Shown in pieces: positions 1 through 11,900 of a stretch of DNA of 38,036 bases. The notes under the pieces were generated by a model. It saw nothing but the letters and a program-made list of their open reading frames with translations. It had not been told where the DNA came from and ran no database searches. Numbering within the stretch: position 1 is the first letter of the stretch; each line of letters begins with the position of its first letter. Both the position numbers and the translations under genes were made by a program. Source of the stretch: Phoronis australis (taxonomy: Eukaryota > Phoronida > Phoronidae); the NCBI GenBank assembly GCA_002633005.1, contig NMRA01001216.1:1064-39099 (forward strand), read 5' to 3'.

Positions 1-650
1 ATTTGTAAAATATGTATTTCGAAATTTGTATTTGTACTCAAAATGTTGCAACAGGTTGAAAATTGTGAGTTGCACGTGGATAAGACACAGGGTTAAGTCA
101 GATGTAGCGCATTTTGTGAACTAGTTTCTCCACTCAATAATAGGCATCAAATTGGTTCTCAAAAGTTAGGTTATGCCATATCCGACTATGGTCCACTATT
201 CAGTGTGTATGAGATTTTTATTTCAAATTATTCAATAATTATTTTTATTCTTCCTCAGTTGTTTGAGACTTCATTTGTTCTGCAGGTGTCTGCTTTGAAT
301 AAGTCACATCAATGCTAACTAATATTGTATATCTAGAAATACAGATCGCTAAAGATGGTTCTTAGGTGTCATGAAACAATGTAAAATAAAATGAATCACC
401 TGCAAACTACAAATCCTATGTTGTTTTCTCTGATGGTAAATACAATATTTCTGCTTACACTACATGTACAATCTATTTTTGACTTTAGGCTTCATTGCAC
501 ACCATTTAGCTGTAAGAAATGAAATGGGACCTCGCTTTACGCTTATAAAATTTTTTATAGTTTTTACCTTGATAGGATTACATTTCCATTTACCACGAAG
601 AACTACCTCTTGACTAAAGACGAAACACCTTCAGAATTTATGGGAATTAG
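1..650. other. No gene recognised
   Basis: AT-rich noncoding sequence; one TACATGTA at 461-468. Nothing else identified. Confidence 0.5.
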
Positions 651-966
651 CATAGGCGGATTTAGCCCCCTCCCCCCCTCAGCTGCCGCAAGCAAATGAA
701 GGGGCAACAGTGTGGAGTGTGAGGAAATATTGAGTCTAGGGAGTAGGACCGGTAGCGGTGAACGTCCAAGTTGTCGCGGAGTGGCTGCTCTTTTTTTTTA
801 ATCGATAGTCGAATGGTAGATTTTCCTGAATGGAAGGTGCACTTCCGCGGGCTGGCTCCCTCACCTTTTGGGCTGCTTACGCACATGCAATTGCCAATCA
901 CACCTTGCACAATGTCCCGAGGCAACATGTTGGACACCCCTTAATGGTATCCTAGATCCGCCACTG
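651..966. mobile_element. MITE with 5-bp target duplication (hAT-like ends)
   Basis: The ends CATAGGCGGATTTAG and (reverse) CAGTGGCGGATCTAG form imperfect terminal inverted repeats starting CA. ATTAG flanks both sides (646-650 and 967-971). The 316-bp interior has no recognisable protein, and the minus-strand open frame 662-937 is not supported. CA ends suggest the hAT group; a 5-bp duplication is unusual for classic hAT (8 bp) but known for a hAT subgroup. Confidence 0.55.
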
Positions 967-971
967 ATTAG

Positions 972-2857
972 TACGGCCAGTTCCTCACACTTGCAAATTG
1001 GTTTGTGTTCGCAGCACTGCATGTTATTTGGGCATTGACAAATTCAAAATCTGATTAGATGAACATGTTGCCTTCAAATGCAAGTATTGACAACCATGCG
1101 GCGTCAAATAAACATAACATCGGCTTTGTGACCGACTGTGTAAGGCTGATGAATAGATAAAGTGTGCATTTTACAAGCCAATTACTTATGTCAAAAGTTA
1201 TATTAGGCAAAATGCGAGGTATATCATAAGCACAAAGGCCATATACTTGGAGTATTTTTGTTTACACCTTTACAAATTATCAAAGAATACAACTGCAGTG
1301 TAATTTGAAAACAAAAACAAAGCCGACCTCCGCAAGTGTTTACTTCCTATATAAAATACTCCTCCACTTGTGAAGACTCGGGTCATTCTATTAACGCGCA
1401 TGTCATCAAAACGCTATCTGGGCGCTAGATGTCGCGAGAGTAAAAAAAGTAATTTTGCGACTGGGTCGCGTTTGCGTCGCCGATAGTATCGGGTGCTGTC
1501 ATCGCCAGTGACAACAAAGTTTAATATTGGCGAGGAATCGGTGCCTGAGTTGCAGACGATATATCTTAGCAATTGAAAACTGAGACAGAACTGTAATATA
1601 ATTAACAGCTGAGTCCTGTTTCAGAAGTTACGATTGCATGTTGAATGGTATTTACACTGCTACAATTGTATTACTTTAAGCTGCTTTCCGAAAGTTTCAT
1701 GATCTAACCGGATAACGACGTCGAGTCGACATTGGCCTACCTTTTGAACATTCAATGTCAGAGGGCACTGTTGAAGTAGTGCGGGAGGTGAATACGCAAA
1801 ACATTATTACATGGCCGTATTTCCCTCGACAGATTCAACGCGTATGGGATAAAACGAAATAGGGTAACAAGGGAGTCTAGAGGTAAATACCTATACCTAG
1901 TTAGGCTATATAGCAGCGAGAGAGCTGCCAAAATGTAGTGCGGTGTGAATGCCGTAAAATCGACCAAGAAACAAAATAGCTGAAAGTAAGTTTGTTATCT
2001 GCTATTTTGATATTGCAGAATACGGTATAAGTGTAGACATTTTCTATTTTCCATTTTGGTTGTGGATTGGGAGATGCCATGCATGTGTGTACACGTGTGT
2101 GCGTTTCCCTTTCTTTTAAATCCAGTACATGCCAATAATAATTAAGTTCAACCTAATAGGCAGTCCTCAGTCTTCGCTCAAAAATTATACATTTAACCAA
2201 GGAGATAAGTATAATACACTCCTTGATTTAACTATATGGGTGGCGCACCATGGGGTTGGGGGGTATAGCTACCGTATTTTCTTGCACTAAGAAAACCCCG
2301 ACGAGCATGTTCATATTATTAGGGAAAAGTAGGTCTAGACCTATCAAAAACTTTGTGTCGCAGTATGTGTACTTGTGCTTTTGCTTCATTTAGTTTAGTC
2401 ATCGTATTTCGTAACTTTCTATTGTTAATCGCCACTTTCTTAGAGCAGAACATGAGTATTGCTTCCTATTCCTTGAACTGTTTCTTCGTGAGCACAGAGC
2501 ATCCTTTGCTTGTTCATTGTATTTGATTAGTTAATTCGTGTCTCTCTAGTCTCTATATACATGTATATAACTTTCATTTGTATTTCAAGTAGTAGCTTCA
2601 GCATGAGTTGATTAGTAGGTGTTTTTCCCCATTTAGAGTTGTTCCTGCTCATGTAATGTTTGCAGTCTTCAATATACTCGTCAACACTGTTCTAACGAAC
2701 CACCTCGTACACAGTTGAACCGCATTTTTCCGTGTACCCCACACTTTGGTCAAGGAAGAAAGTCTCTTCTTGTCAACCAATACCAATGACGCACAGCCTC
2801 GCAGGCATCATACGATCAGTAAACGTGATGCAAAAGATTCCTAAGGTTTCATGTCAC
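972..2857. other. No gene recognised
   Basis: AT-rich, with short CG-richer patches around 1390-1520. No coding similarity on either strand. Confidence 0.5.
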
Positions 2858-2859
2858 TA

Positions 2860-3307
2860 TTCCGAAGGTTCACTACTCCATGCTATTGAGTCGGAACTTA
2901 CATGAGAAAAGTATTGTCCATTTAGTAACTATTTGAAGTGTGCAAAAGTTGACTAGTTCCTAAAACATTGATTACATTGTTTACAAATGAGCTCAGTTCC
3001 AATCACTGACAATCGTGAATCTTGATTCTAACTAACGACTCATTTAGTCTTAACCATGAACAACATCGGGTCAGGATTTTGATGTATCATGGTTGATAAT
3101 TCATCATATTCCTATTTCCTATTCTCTTAAAAATTCAAGTACGTACTCATTTTACGTATTCAAAAGACAAGCGGGCAATTTCACAAGCGCGTGAAGTCCG
3201 CGCGTTGTTTGTGCATCTAATAACCGAAGTGTCGTTTATTTTTGCAGATAAAAGTATATTTGATACACCGAAATTTTAGATATTTTCGGAGTAGTGAACC
3301 TTCGGAA
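2860..3307. mobile_element. Tc1/mariner-type MITE with exact 20-bp inverted repeats
   Basis: TTCCGAAGGTTCACTACTCC (2860-2879) is the exact reverse complement of 3288-3307. TA lies immediately outside each end (2858-2859, 3308-3309), the target duplication of Tc1/mariner elements. The 448-bp interior has no coding capacity. A weaker second copy of the inverted repeat lies just outside on both sides (about 2839-2859 and 3312-3336). Confidence 0.75.
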
Positions 3308-3336
3308 TAAACCTTCAGAGTAGTGAACCTTTGGAA

Positions 3337-5760
3337 CACTGGGCTGTTCCCATTTCCAGAGGTGTTAGAAAGTTATGTAACACGCAAAATACAACCAGAT
3401 AAAAATATTCAAGTCGACCATTCTCCGATTAAATTGTTCCGTCCGAGTATGTAATGAGGTGTAATTACCTATTTAAGCAGGTCCGGTTTCAAAGTTTTGC
3501 AGTGCCTGGGTAACGCGGGAACGTTCTCTTTCTGCAGCCCATTACATCGGAATTTGAGTCCCGTTCTTTGTGAGCAACCGCTATGGCATCCTCATTTCTG
3601 GTATAACAAATTCCGTGTGATCTTGGGAACATAGAGATGAGACTCCTCGTTGTGTACATTGTATATAGATTTCCCTCCCACCTACTTAAGTTGCGTCAAG
3701 GCCCTTACCGAAAACTATACGGTGTCGACGATTGCAAAATATCAAATGTCCACCGTACTAGAAATCCGAACCACGACCCGCGCAATGTTTTGATTGTGAT
3801 TAGTTGACGTCAGATGTTGACTATCAATAACAGTATCGTGGTGACAAAATGCCGGGCACATTCCAGAGTGTATTTTGTCTGTCATAGTTCATTTAGTGAC
3901 CAGCGATCTGCAATCAATCACATGTGATTGTTTTTTATGGTGCCTGTATGTGCTAGGGAGGGGGGTCTTCATTGGTTTCTGCCGTACCCATTACAAAGTG
4001 CAGTTTGTCTATCATGGGTCATTTGGTGTTCAGTGCAGTACTATTGTTCGCCTTAAATCAGCTTTGGCCGGTACCTCGAATGTCTAGTCTGTGTCATTTC
4101 TGGCCCCTTTGTAAGGCCCCCAGGGGTCACACCCAGAGTTCAGACAACGGCAGACATCCAGTTTTGTACATGCTGAGGTAGACTCTAAATGCACCTCTGG
4201 TCAGATGTTGGTACCTCGTTCACCTATGCTAAGTGCTCTGGGCTGCTGGTCTATCTTTTTAACGGGGAGAAGTCGATGGACGCATTACGTACCTCTTGAA
4301 GCCACAGTCTGACAACGTTACTGCAAGGTTCGGGTTACGTAATCGCAGATTGTAGAAACCAGCGCAAGAACGTTTCTAGATACATGCATATGCAGGCTTT
4401 ATGTACATGTGAAACAGGTGTAATACCGAAGAAGAACAGGGAACTTGATGTAAATTGCAAACTCCCACACCCATATTGTATCTGAGTGATGCCTTTGCCT
4501 CTCAATTTGCTGTGAGCCTCCCAGCTTGCAGACTTAAGTATAGGCAATCTTTAACCCTTTCAATTGCGGAATGGCAATGAAGAAAAACACTGCATGATTA
4601 ATTTTTTTATGGCAAAATCGCAACTCACTGTGTACTGGGAAACTTTAATACATATTATAAAGCATGTCCAAATAAGGTTGCTGCGAAAAAGCGAAGAGCA
4701 CGGTAACATGGAAAGAGAGTATCGGGGATGCGAAGTACATATATATTTTGGGTAAATATCGCTGGATCAAAGGGTGCGTGGTGGTATTTCGGGGTTTGCT
4801 TGTTACTTGGAATGTTCTACAAAGTTTCATATCTTGCATTAATTTGGAACGTCTAGTTCAACTTGACAACAACACACTACCTGAAACTAGATGGCACGCA
4901 TATGTGCTAAGATTGTCGCCAATTGATCGTGACTGTGTGTCACGCCTGGTACTTATCGAGAAAGTTTATCGTGTGTCTATCTTTTACTCAAATAAAACAT
5001 CAAGTCACCATGCCAAAATCTTAAGTAATATTTTAGAATTTCGAAATAAGGCGTCGTTTCATAAATGCAGACTATACATTTCATTTTTTGCGGTCAACCG
5101 CGATTCGATTGCCCGTAAACGACATATTCGACCTGTAACGAAACATGTGCTTGTGTGGACTTGTATGGTGTATGTAAATGGTAGACTGGTGTGATGCAAG
5201 AATTTACCAACTCAGAAAATTAAACCCAAAATTTTATAAAAACGATGAATATGGTGCATTTTGGGATATACTAAAACAAAAAGTGTATGACATACGATCA
5301 ACTCTTTGTTTCAATGCAGTTTATGTAAACCCAGCACTGAAGCAGCGTTGATTGACATTGGCGCACTCATGGCCGCTTTCCGAGACCAGGTCGACCTTAA
5401 CAATAGCTTCATTTTAACTGGAAAGTTGCATTTTTCAATTCATTTTTTAAGTTACTGAAGTCATTTGCAGACAAAACACTCAAAAATGTTCAGTAGGGTA
5501 TTGAATACAAGTTTACAGTGAGGTCGACAGAACACAAATTTTTTTTTGGAAACGGGCTGATTAAAGTGGTAGAGATAAAAAAAAATGTCACACGATTCCT
5601 AAGAAACAAAAAATATACGCATCAAACAAAAAAAAAACAGTCAGCTGGATTACACTGGCAAACCCTTGAGTCAGGTCTCACCACAGTTTAAACTACATGT
5701 ATGTATTAATAAAGCGAAACAGGATTTCGGGTAATCAGTGCAATGGGTCCATCAGAGAGG
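3337..5760. other. No gene recognised; small local duplication
   Basis: A weak 31-bp duplication occurs at 3874-3904 and 4004-4034 (TTTGTCTRTCAT core). The open frame 4748-5194 (148 codons) shows no domain or splice context. 5530-5640 is A-rich. The left part would include the 3' UTR of the kinase-KEN gene just below 5761. Confidence 0.5.
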
Positions 5761-5949
5761 TCAACCGTGTACCAGACCGTCATTATAATAGTAATCTTTC
5801 GCTTCAGTGCTCAGATGGTTACCACGGAACTTGTTGTAAATATGAAGGGCCAATCCAGGAAATAATTGTGTGAAGTACTTGAAAAATTCCACAGCAGACT
5901 CGTCGAAGAATGTTCTAGGTCCAGACGTAAACTGATCGAAGTGGGTTGC
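5761..5949 (-). CDS. Exon G: last exon, end of KEN domain and stop
   Basis: A 189-bp exon of 62 codons plus TGA. The acceptor is CCTATTTTCAG, phase 0, joining RNK to ATHFDQF so that the His falls where IRE1 has K-H-H-Y and RNase L has G-E-H. VEFFKYFTQLFPGLALHIY matches the closing KEN motif (F-x-x-Y-F-x-x-x-F-P-x-L-x-x-x-x-Y). A short hydrophilic tail of about 22 residues ends at the stop codon 5761-5763. I see no AATAAA on this strand close downstream. Confidence 0.88.
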   Translation of the reverse strand, partial: ATHFDQFTSGPRTFFDESAVEFFKYFTQLFPGLALHIYNKFRGNHLSTEAKDYYYNDGLVHG

Positions 5950-8900
5950 CTGAAAATAGGTAATTTAAGAAACATGCAATGGTCAGGAGATGTTACAAAT
6001 TCAATGCACAGTTACTGTTGTTTTCATCTTTGTTGTCTCTTTTCAAGTAATACATTGTTACATTAAAAAGTGTTTCCTTTACTGCAGAAAACCTGCAGCC
6101 TAACGCACAAGTACTAATAATTAAGATGTGATCCGCCACGTGAAGACTCTGAGTTAAGTATTTAAAAAATCTGCCGAAAGAAACTTAGGAATTCGAGGCG
6201 TATGGGATAAATACAAAATGCACCTCGATTGGCATAGACGAAGTAAAATCCCACGAGACATTATTTGGCGTATCGATCTCCACCTCCGGTCTCGGTGGAT
6301 ACGCGGTATAATGTATCATGGGACTTTACATCATGTAAGCCACTGTCGGTACGTCTTCTGTACGTCTCAAATGCATTATTTTTTAGTAGTAAAAAGAGGC
6401 TCTGTACAAATATGGAGAAAGCGTGAAACAAGTGTACATGAGATAAAACAAGTTACATCACATCAAAGATAATTTCCATAGGGGCAAAAGGCGTGGTGTC
6501 CAGGTACATGACCATGTTTCCTAATTGATGGACAGATTCTTGGTAACTATACCTTGTTGCGTATCAATCTTAAAAGCGCTGTTACGGATGAGTAGCAGTT
6601 TAAGATGTCCACAATCCTCAAATCCGTTTTCTTTTTTCCTTTATTCTTCTTTTTGTTGGATTCCGTTTGATTTTCCTCTTTACAGTAGTTATCTGTACCC
6701 AGAAAGTAAGAAAGATATGTTGAGGTCGTGGGAGCACACACCACATCAAGGATAATTTCCATAACAGCTCAATGCGTGATGCCCAGGTACAACCAAGTTT
6801 CCTAATTCACGATTTTGTCACTTTAAACGGATTATGATAATTATACTAAATTGTGCATGAATCTCAAAGGCTCCGTTACTTCATAGCTGCTTTAGCAATT
6901 TCCAAGATGAACCTCCCTCTGCAATTCGACTTGTGTTTTCCTTCTTTCATGTTTCTCGAAATAATTTGCACAGAGAAAATAAGAACAAAATTTTTACGAC
7001 GTCATACACATATTTTGTAGAAATGAACATATAATAAAGAACTGAAAAAAATATGTAAAACGTATTGCAAGAGAGCACACTGCAAGCGGCGGAATGTTCC
7101 ACATTGGTGGTTTTATAGGGGGGACGCGGGGGACATGTACATGTACAGTTGTCTTTTGTTTTCCCAATCCTCAGTTATGCATCTGAATTGTGAGGATTCA
7201 AAAAAAATCGATGTATAGGGTAATGTTTTGGTTTAAGTCCATGAGCCTAAAAGGGTATAAAAACACGTTACTTTTGTAGAAAAAGTATTAAGTATTGAGT
7301 GATATGCCGGGATCTCACAAGAGTTTAATTTACCAATAACTTACATAATCAACACAAAGACATTGCATATGGGTAATGCCGTAAAAACCCTCGGAGAAGG
7401 GAAATATAGAATCAGGGCTCCTGGAACATAGGGACGGAAAAGAAGGGGTGGGGGAACATTGGTTGAGGAGAATAGGGACCAGGGAATTAACGGACAGGGG
7501 AACTGAGGTACGGTTTGTGCTGATAGATAACAATCCAGCAAGTGCATAAACGCCATGCAAGATATGTTTTATCCAGTTTTGTTAAAAAACATAAACCGTG
7601 CACTTTGTTTAAATATATGAGTCCGTTTTGCCGTACTGCATATAGTTGCATATAGTTGTATTTCACTGGTTAATGTTCTATTATCCATACTTCCATGTAG
7701 CTTGCATTCAGCAAACACAGTACTTAAAATTGTCGTCTGCACTGTGCTAATGGAGTTAGTCACCAACAAAGTCACCCGATATCACGTCAAATGGTAGTCA
7801 TTTGAGTGGAATTGCAATCCCAAAATACAATTTCTTGCTAAAAAAAACAAACGTTTACATCATCACATACTACATATTCCAGAACAATACATGACTGCAT
7901 GTCAACTTTTCAAAAGGTAGAAACAGTTACCCAAAGGACTTTCTTGAGTACATTTTGATGACTGTTCAGAAAACACGCCCATGGGCGTACCTTTGGTTGG
8001 GCCTATTACGGAAAGTCTCGATAGTGAGGGAAGTGTGAGACCACAATGATGCACAGATGATTGGCCACCATTGCGGCCACAGCAGTAAAGACAAGTATTG
8101 TTTCGGTTCGAAACGCGTAGATGAAACTGGATGCCGTATGAACAGATCATAGTCAATGCATGACAAATGAAGAAACACATATCGTAGAGTAACCTGCATA
8201 GATGGTTTACAACTATTGGGGTAACTAGACAACATCGTTGTAAGTACATAGAACGGACGTGAGGAACATATTTCGGGAAATAACATCAAATTGAGGGTAC
8301 CTACCGTTTTCCAGGGCTTTACAAAGTTTGGTTTGCCATCCCACAAAATGATTAGCATCCTTTCCCGAATTAATTTTTTCAGAAGCTGAAATGTGATTCT
8401 CTGCGTCCCCATTGACGTTCTCAGAAACTTTCTGCAAAGGAAAATTCGTCTACACTTTGAACAAGTTGAGATTGTACGAGTCACTGAGAGCCAGACTAAG
8501 GTTTAAGAAACGAAATTTCTCAAAACAATCCTGTGTTTAAATATGCTCGGTGGGCTTATATGAGAAAACCAATCTGCTGATGCATACACTTATAAAAATA
8601 GACTATACATGGTTGAGTCCTAAAACTGTGTGGACCCCAAAACGTGACTAAAATTAACTTTTAATAGGCATTTCGAAAATCTTACTAAATAATACTAATT
8701 ACGGTGTTTTGGTGAGGAAGCTGTCCCCGGAATTTCCCAGTTTCGCGCCGGGTTGTGAGCTTTAGGAAGTAATATGTGTATTTTCACTTGACAATGTACG
8801 TTTTGTTTATTGTGACTAAATTGAGTATACATTATTCATAATTTCAGAGTTCCTTTGTTTTAAAATACTTGTAGATCATGCACTCACATACGCTGAGCCT

Positions 8901-11900
8901 TAGAGGGCGCTTTAAAAAACACAACATTAGCCAATCAGGATTTGAGAAATGAAACCAATTTCCGGAAGTCAATAGGTAGCACTGAACAGTTAGGCTGCAG
9001 CCACAGGGCATTTTCTAGTAGAATTTATGTGCAGGGCGTATGTCGGGTTTGGCTAGTTGTTCGAGGAATTTCTTGAAAACAAATGCCAGGAAACTGATTT
9101 ACTAATGAGAAAATCCAAGTTTTTTAGCCGTGACCTGCTTTTGATGTAAAACGGTGGCTGTCGTTTGCTTTCAACCCCTGTCGCCTGCTGTCCGAGAAAC
9201 CGAGTGCGCTGTCGAACAGATCAAAATTGCCAGAAAAGTAGCTGGTAAGGGGCATACTATGACCACAATTTTAAAATCTAGAGAGGGCAAGCATTCCGAA
9301 TCTGTATTTGGATTTTTCCTAGCACTTTCGGGGAAGTAGCAATTTTGGGGAGAAAACTGTCAGATAATAATTTTGTTTCCGGGATGTTTTGCCGATGCCT
9401 ATTAACCGATTAAAAATCTGTGATGTGGGTAAGTTCAGTTGTCACGAGTAGTGCTTGCGAGTTAGGAATGCTACAAAACCCTTTGTTTTTCAGAGACTCG
9501 ATTAGCACGTGAGGAAAGGGTCCATCTGTACTTCGATGTGTGTCAGCAGCCAAAAGCCTGTTGTAACGGTAGTGTGCGCCCTATAGGACGTTTCGAACAA
9601 TTGTGGCTCCCCAAAAATGAAAAAAAAAACTAGGTTGCTCTGGTTTTGCGGCAATTTTGTGGAGTATATGCGCACTGATTACCATTTTTGGGGCACATCC
9701 ATAGACATCTTATAATATAGACCTGGCGCACGCGCTACAGCAGCTTGACGCCATATTGGAGGGTGCAACTAGTCACGTGACACGGCTACTTGCCGTGTAA
9801 ACAAACGGGGCAAACTGTCCTTTTCAAAGCGCGATATCTAACAAATTAAGAGGCCGAAGAGTGTGATTTTTTCAGAAACATACAAAAACATGTGCTGTAG
9901 CTCTTACAGGCGTTTTTTAAGAGTTAATCAGTCGATAAGGAAAATATCAAACTATTAGAAGATTGCAACTAGTGGTAGATTTTCGAGTGGCCTGAGCCGC
10001 TGGACGCCTGTCAATCCACTGCAAGCGTTTTATTTTTTTCGTTTTTTCAAGAGAAACCACTAAGATCGCGCATCTTTATCGTTTAATTCGTATCGGTCGA
10101 TGCAAGTATAATTATATCCAGGAAAAGTGCCGCTCACTCGGGACTATCTTCGTGGTGCCCCAATAAACCTTTTCACAGAGTGTTCAGGGAACAATGACTC
10201 CGGGTAACTTTGTAAAACTCAATTATTACCAGAGTCACTTTAATGGGGTCTAAATTTAATGGGAAGTAGTTTGAAAATTGGCATCATTTGGGTAATATAA
10301 AACTGACAGTTTTTTAAAGTACATTAGGGGGTTCTCCCGTTCGGTACAGTGGTTGTGAGCCTGTGATAACATCTAGCTCCTTTGTTAACTGCCGAGCATA
10401 TCGTCTTTTGTCTGGTACGACAACATGCAGATAAATTATCTACCAGGCTTATAACCGATCACATTTGAACACAGTCAAACCCAGAACGTTGGTACGTTCG
10501 GACAAAATAGATAGTCTTAACTTCGATTGTAGCGACTTTGGTGTTTCAAAAACTATTAGCTTGATGGGAAATTCAGATATGTCATTGGTTTATGTTGAAG
10601 AATTTTATCACTTAACTCATTTTAAACAGCACAGCCCAGGGAGGATATAAGATACGATGTTATCGGAGATTAGAGCAATTAACGAACAAAGGATAGCTGA
10701 CCTTCCAGCCCTAATTGCCAGAATGGACTTAATCCGTCGTTAGTATAAGATTTAGGCTACGGTGGTCATCCGCCCAACTTTTTGTGATTTTCAACGGGAA
10801 AAACGTTGTAACGTAAAAAACAAAGGACACAGACTCAGTTCCTTTCCCTGCATCGCCCGGAATTGCCATAAACAAATATTCTTCTATCACGCACGGTATT
10901 CCTTTCACGGATCTGAATTCCCCCCATCAAGCACCAGGAACTTGCTGGCGTTTTGTACTATCCCCATACCGTGTGCTCACAAAGAGATCAGATCCGCCCC
11001 GGCACACATTACTTCGGACTGCTCCTATCCATCCCCGCTCTTAATCTGATATAGGAACAGCACGACCCTCAGCCGAGAAATTAAAAATTAATTCTTCTCT
11101 CACGCACGCTGTCTGCTTATCCCAACCCCCTTTTGCGGGTTAACCGTTGAATAATGACGGAACAAGACGTAGGGTCATCTTTTCATGGGCTGAATATTCT
11201 TATTTTTCTGTGAAAAAACTAACCGGGTCATTTTTTACGGAGTCACAAATACTGCTACATCGGCTCGGTTGGGTATATTTCCATTCGATTTCGAATGGGA
11301 AATTCCGTAATTTGGGTAAAGTTTGGATGCGCAATTCAGTCGTATAGGTTTGATATTTTGGTTACTATGCACTTTACTTTTTTGCGCAAGTTTCGTCACA
11401 AAACAGAGAGCTCGTAAGCAATCAGTGCAAATCTAAAAAAATTTCCAATATCAACTTAATAATAATAATAAGTAATAATAATAATAAACTTTATTTAAAG
11501 AGGATGAAAATACAATAAATGTAAAACATTCTTTAGCCAAAGGCTAATATCCAGCCAGGTCCTCTCCAGCAAGATATATGTAAAAATTTTGCAGAAATTT
11601 GTTTGTTTTTATACAACAGAAAACATCTAATTTTGCAATACGTATTGAAAAATTATTTTTTAAGCAGTATATATTTCAATAAAAAATACACTATTCACGT
11701 ACATGTACTGATTTCGATGCCGCGGCTGGCGAGTAAGTTCGTGGAAGTTATTTTTTCATTACAAGTAATAATACATATGATTGTCAACAACACTAAATAT
11801 TTACTTAAATATAATTAGCAAACAGCATCATCATTGGATAATAGCATATGGTGGTCAATAATTATATTTTTAATTGGTCTTATGTGGTCTCAATCACCAA

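Larger units (their letters stand above)
6455..6990. repeat. Diverged tandem duplication of about 285 bp carrying exon F
   Basis: Two neighbouring blocks, about 6455-6705 and 6740-6990, are similar through the exon and its flanking introns. Shared landmarks on the plus strand are CATCAARGATAATTTCCATA (6463 and 6746), CCAGGTAC (6500 and 6782), GTTTCCTAATT (6516 and 6799) and the exon F copies. Similarity is patchy with indels, so the duplication is old. Confidence 0.7.

Noticed and set aside
4748-5194. 148-codon plus-strand open frame
   Set aside because: Long for AT-rich DNA, but no domain, no splice context and no start-site signal.
7966-8060. HYRDFP on the minus strand, resembling KEN H-H-Y-R-E-L-P
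   Set aside because: It is followed at once by two stops and the only donor gives the wrong phase; exons F and G supply this region with matching phases.
7966-8484. 172-codon minus-strand open frame
   Set aside because: It overlaps exon E in a different frame. Exon E has KEN motifs and strong splice sites; this frame has none.
10465-10650. Plus-strand frame containing DFGVSKTI
   Set aside because: DFG-like by chance; wrong strand for the host gene and no other kinase motif nearby.
10657-10743. Small plus-strand frame MLSEIRAINEQRIADLPALI
   Set aside because: Looks helical and protein-like, but it is only 28 codons with no partner sequence or family match.
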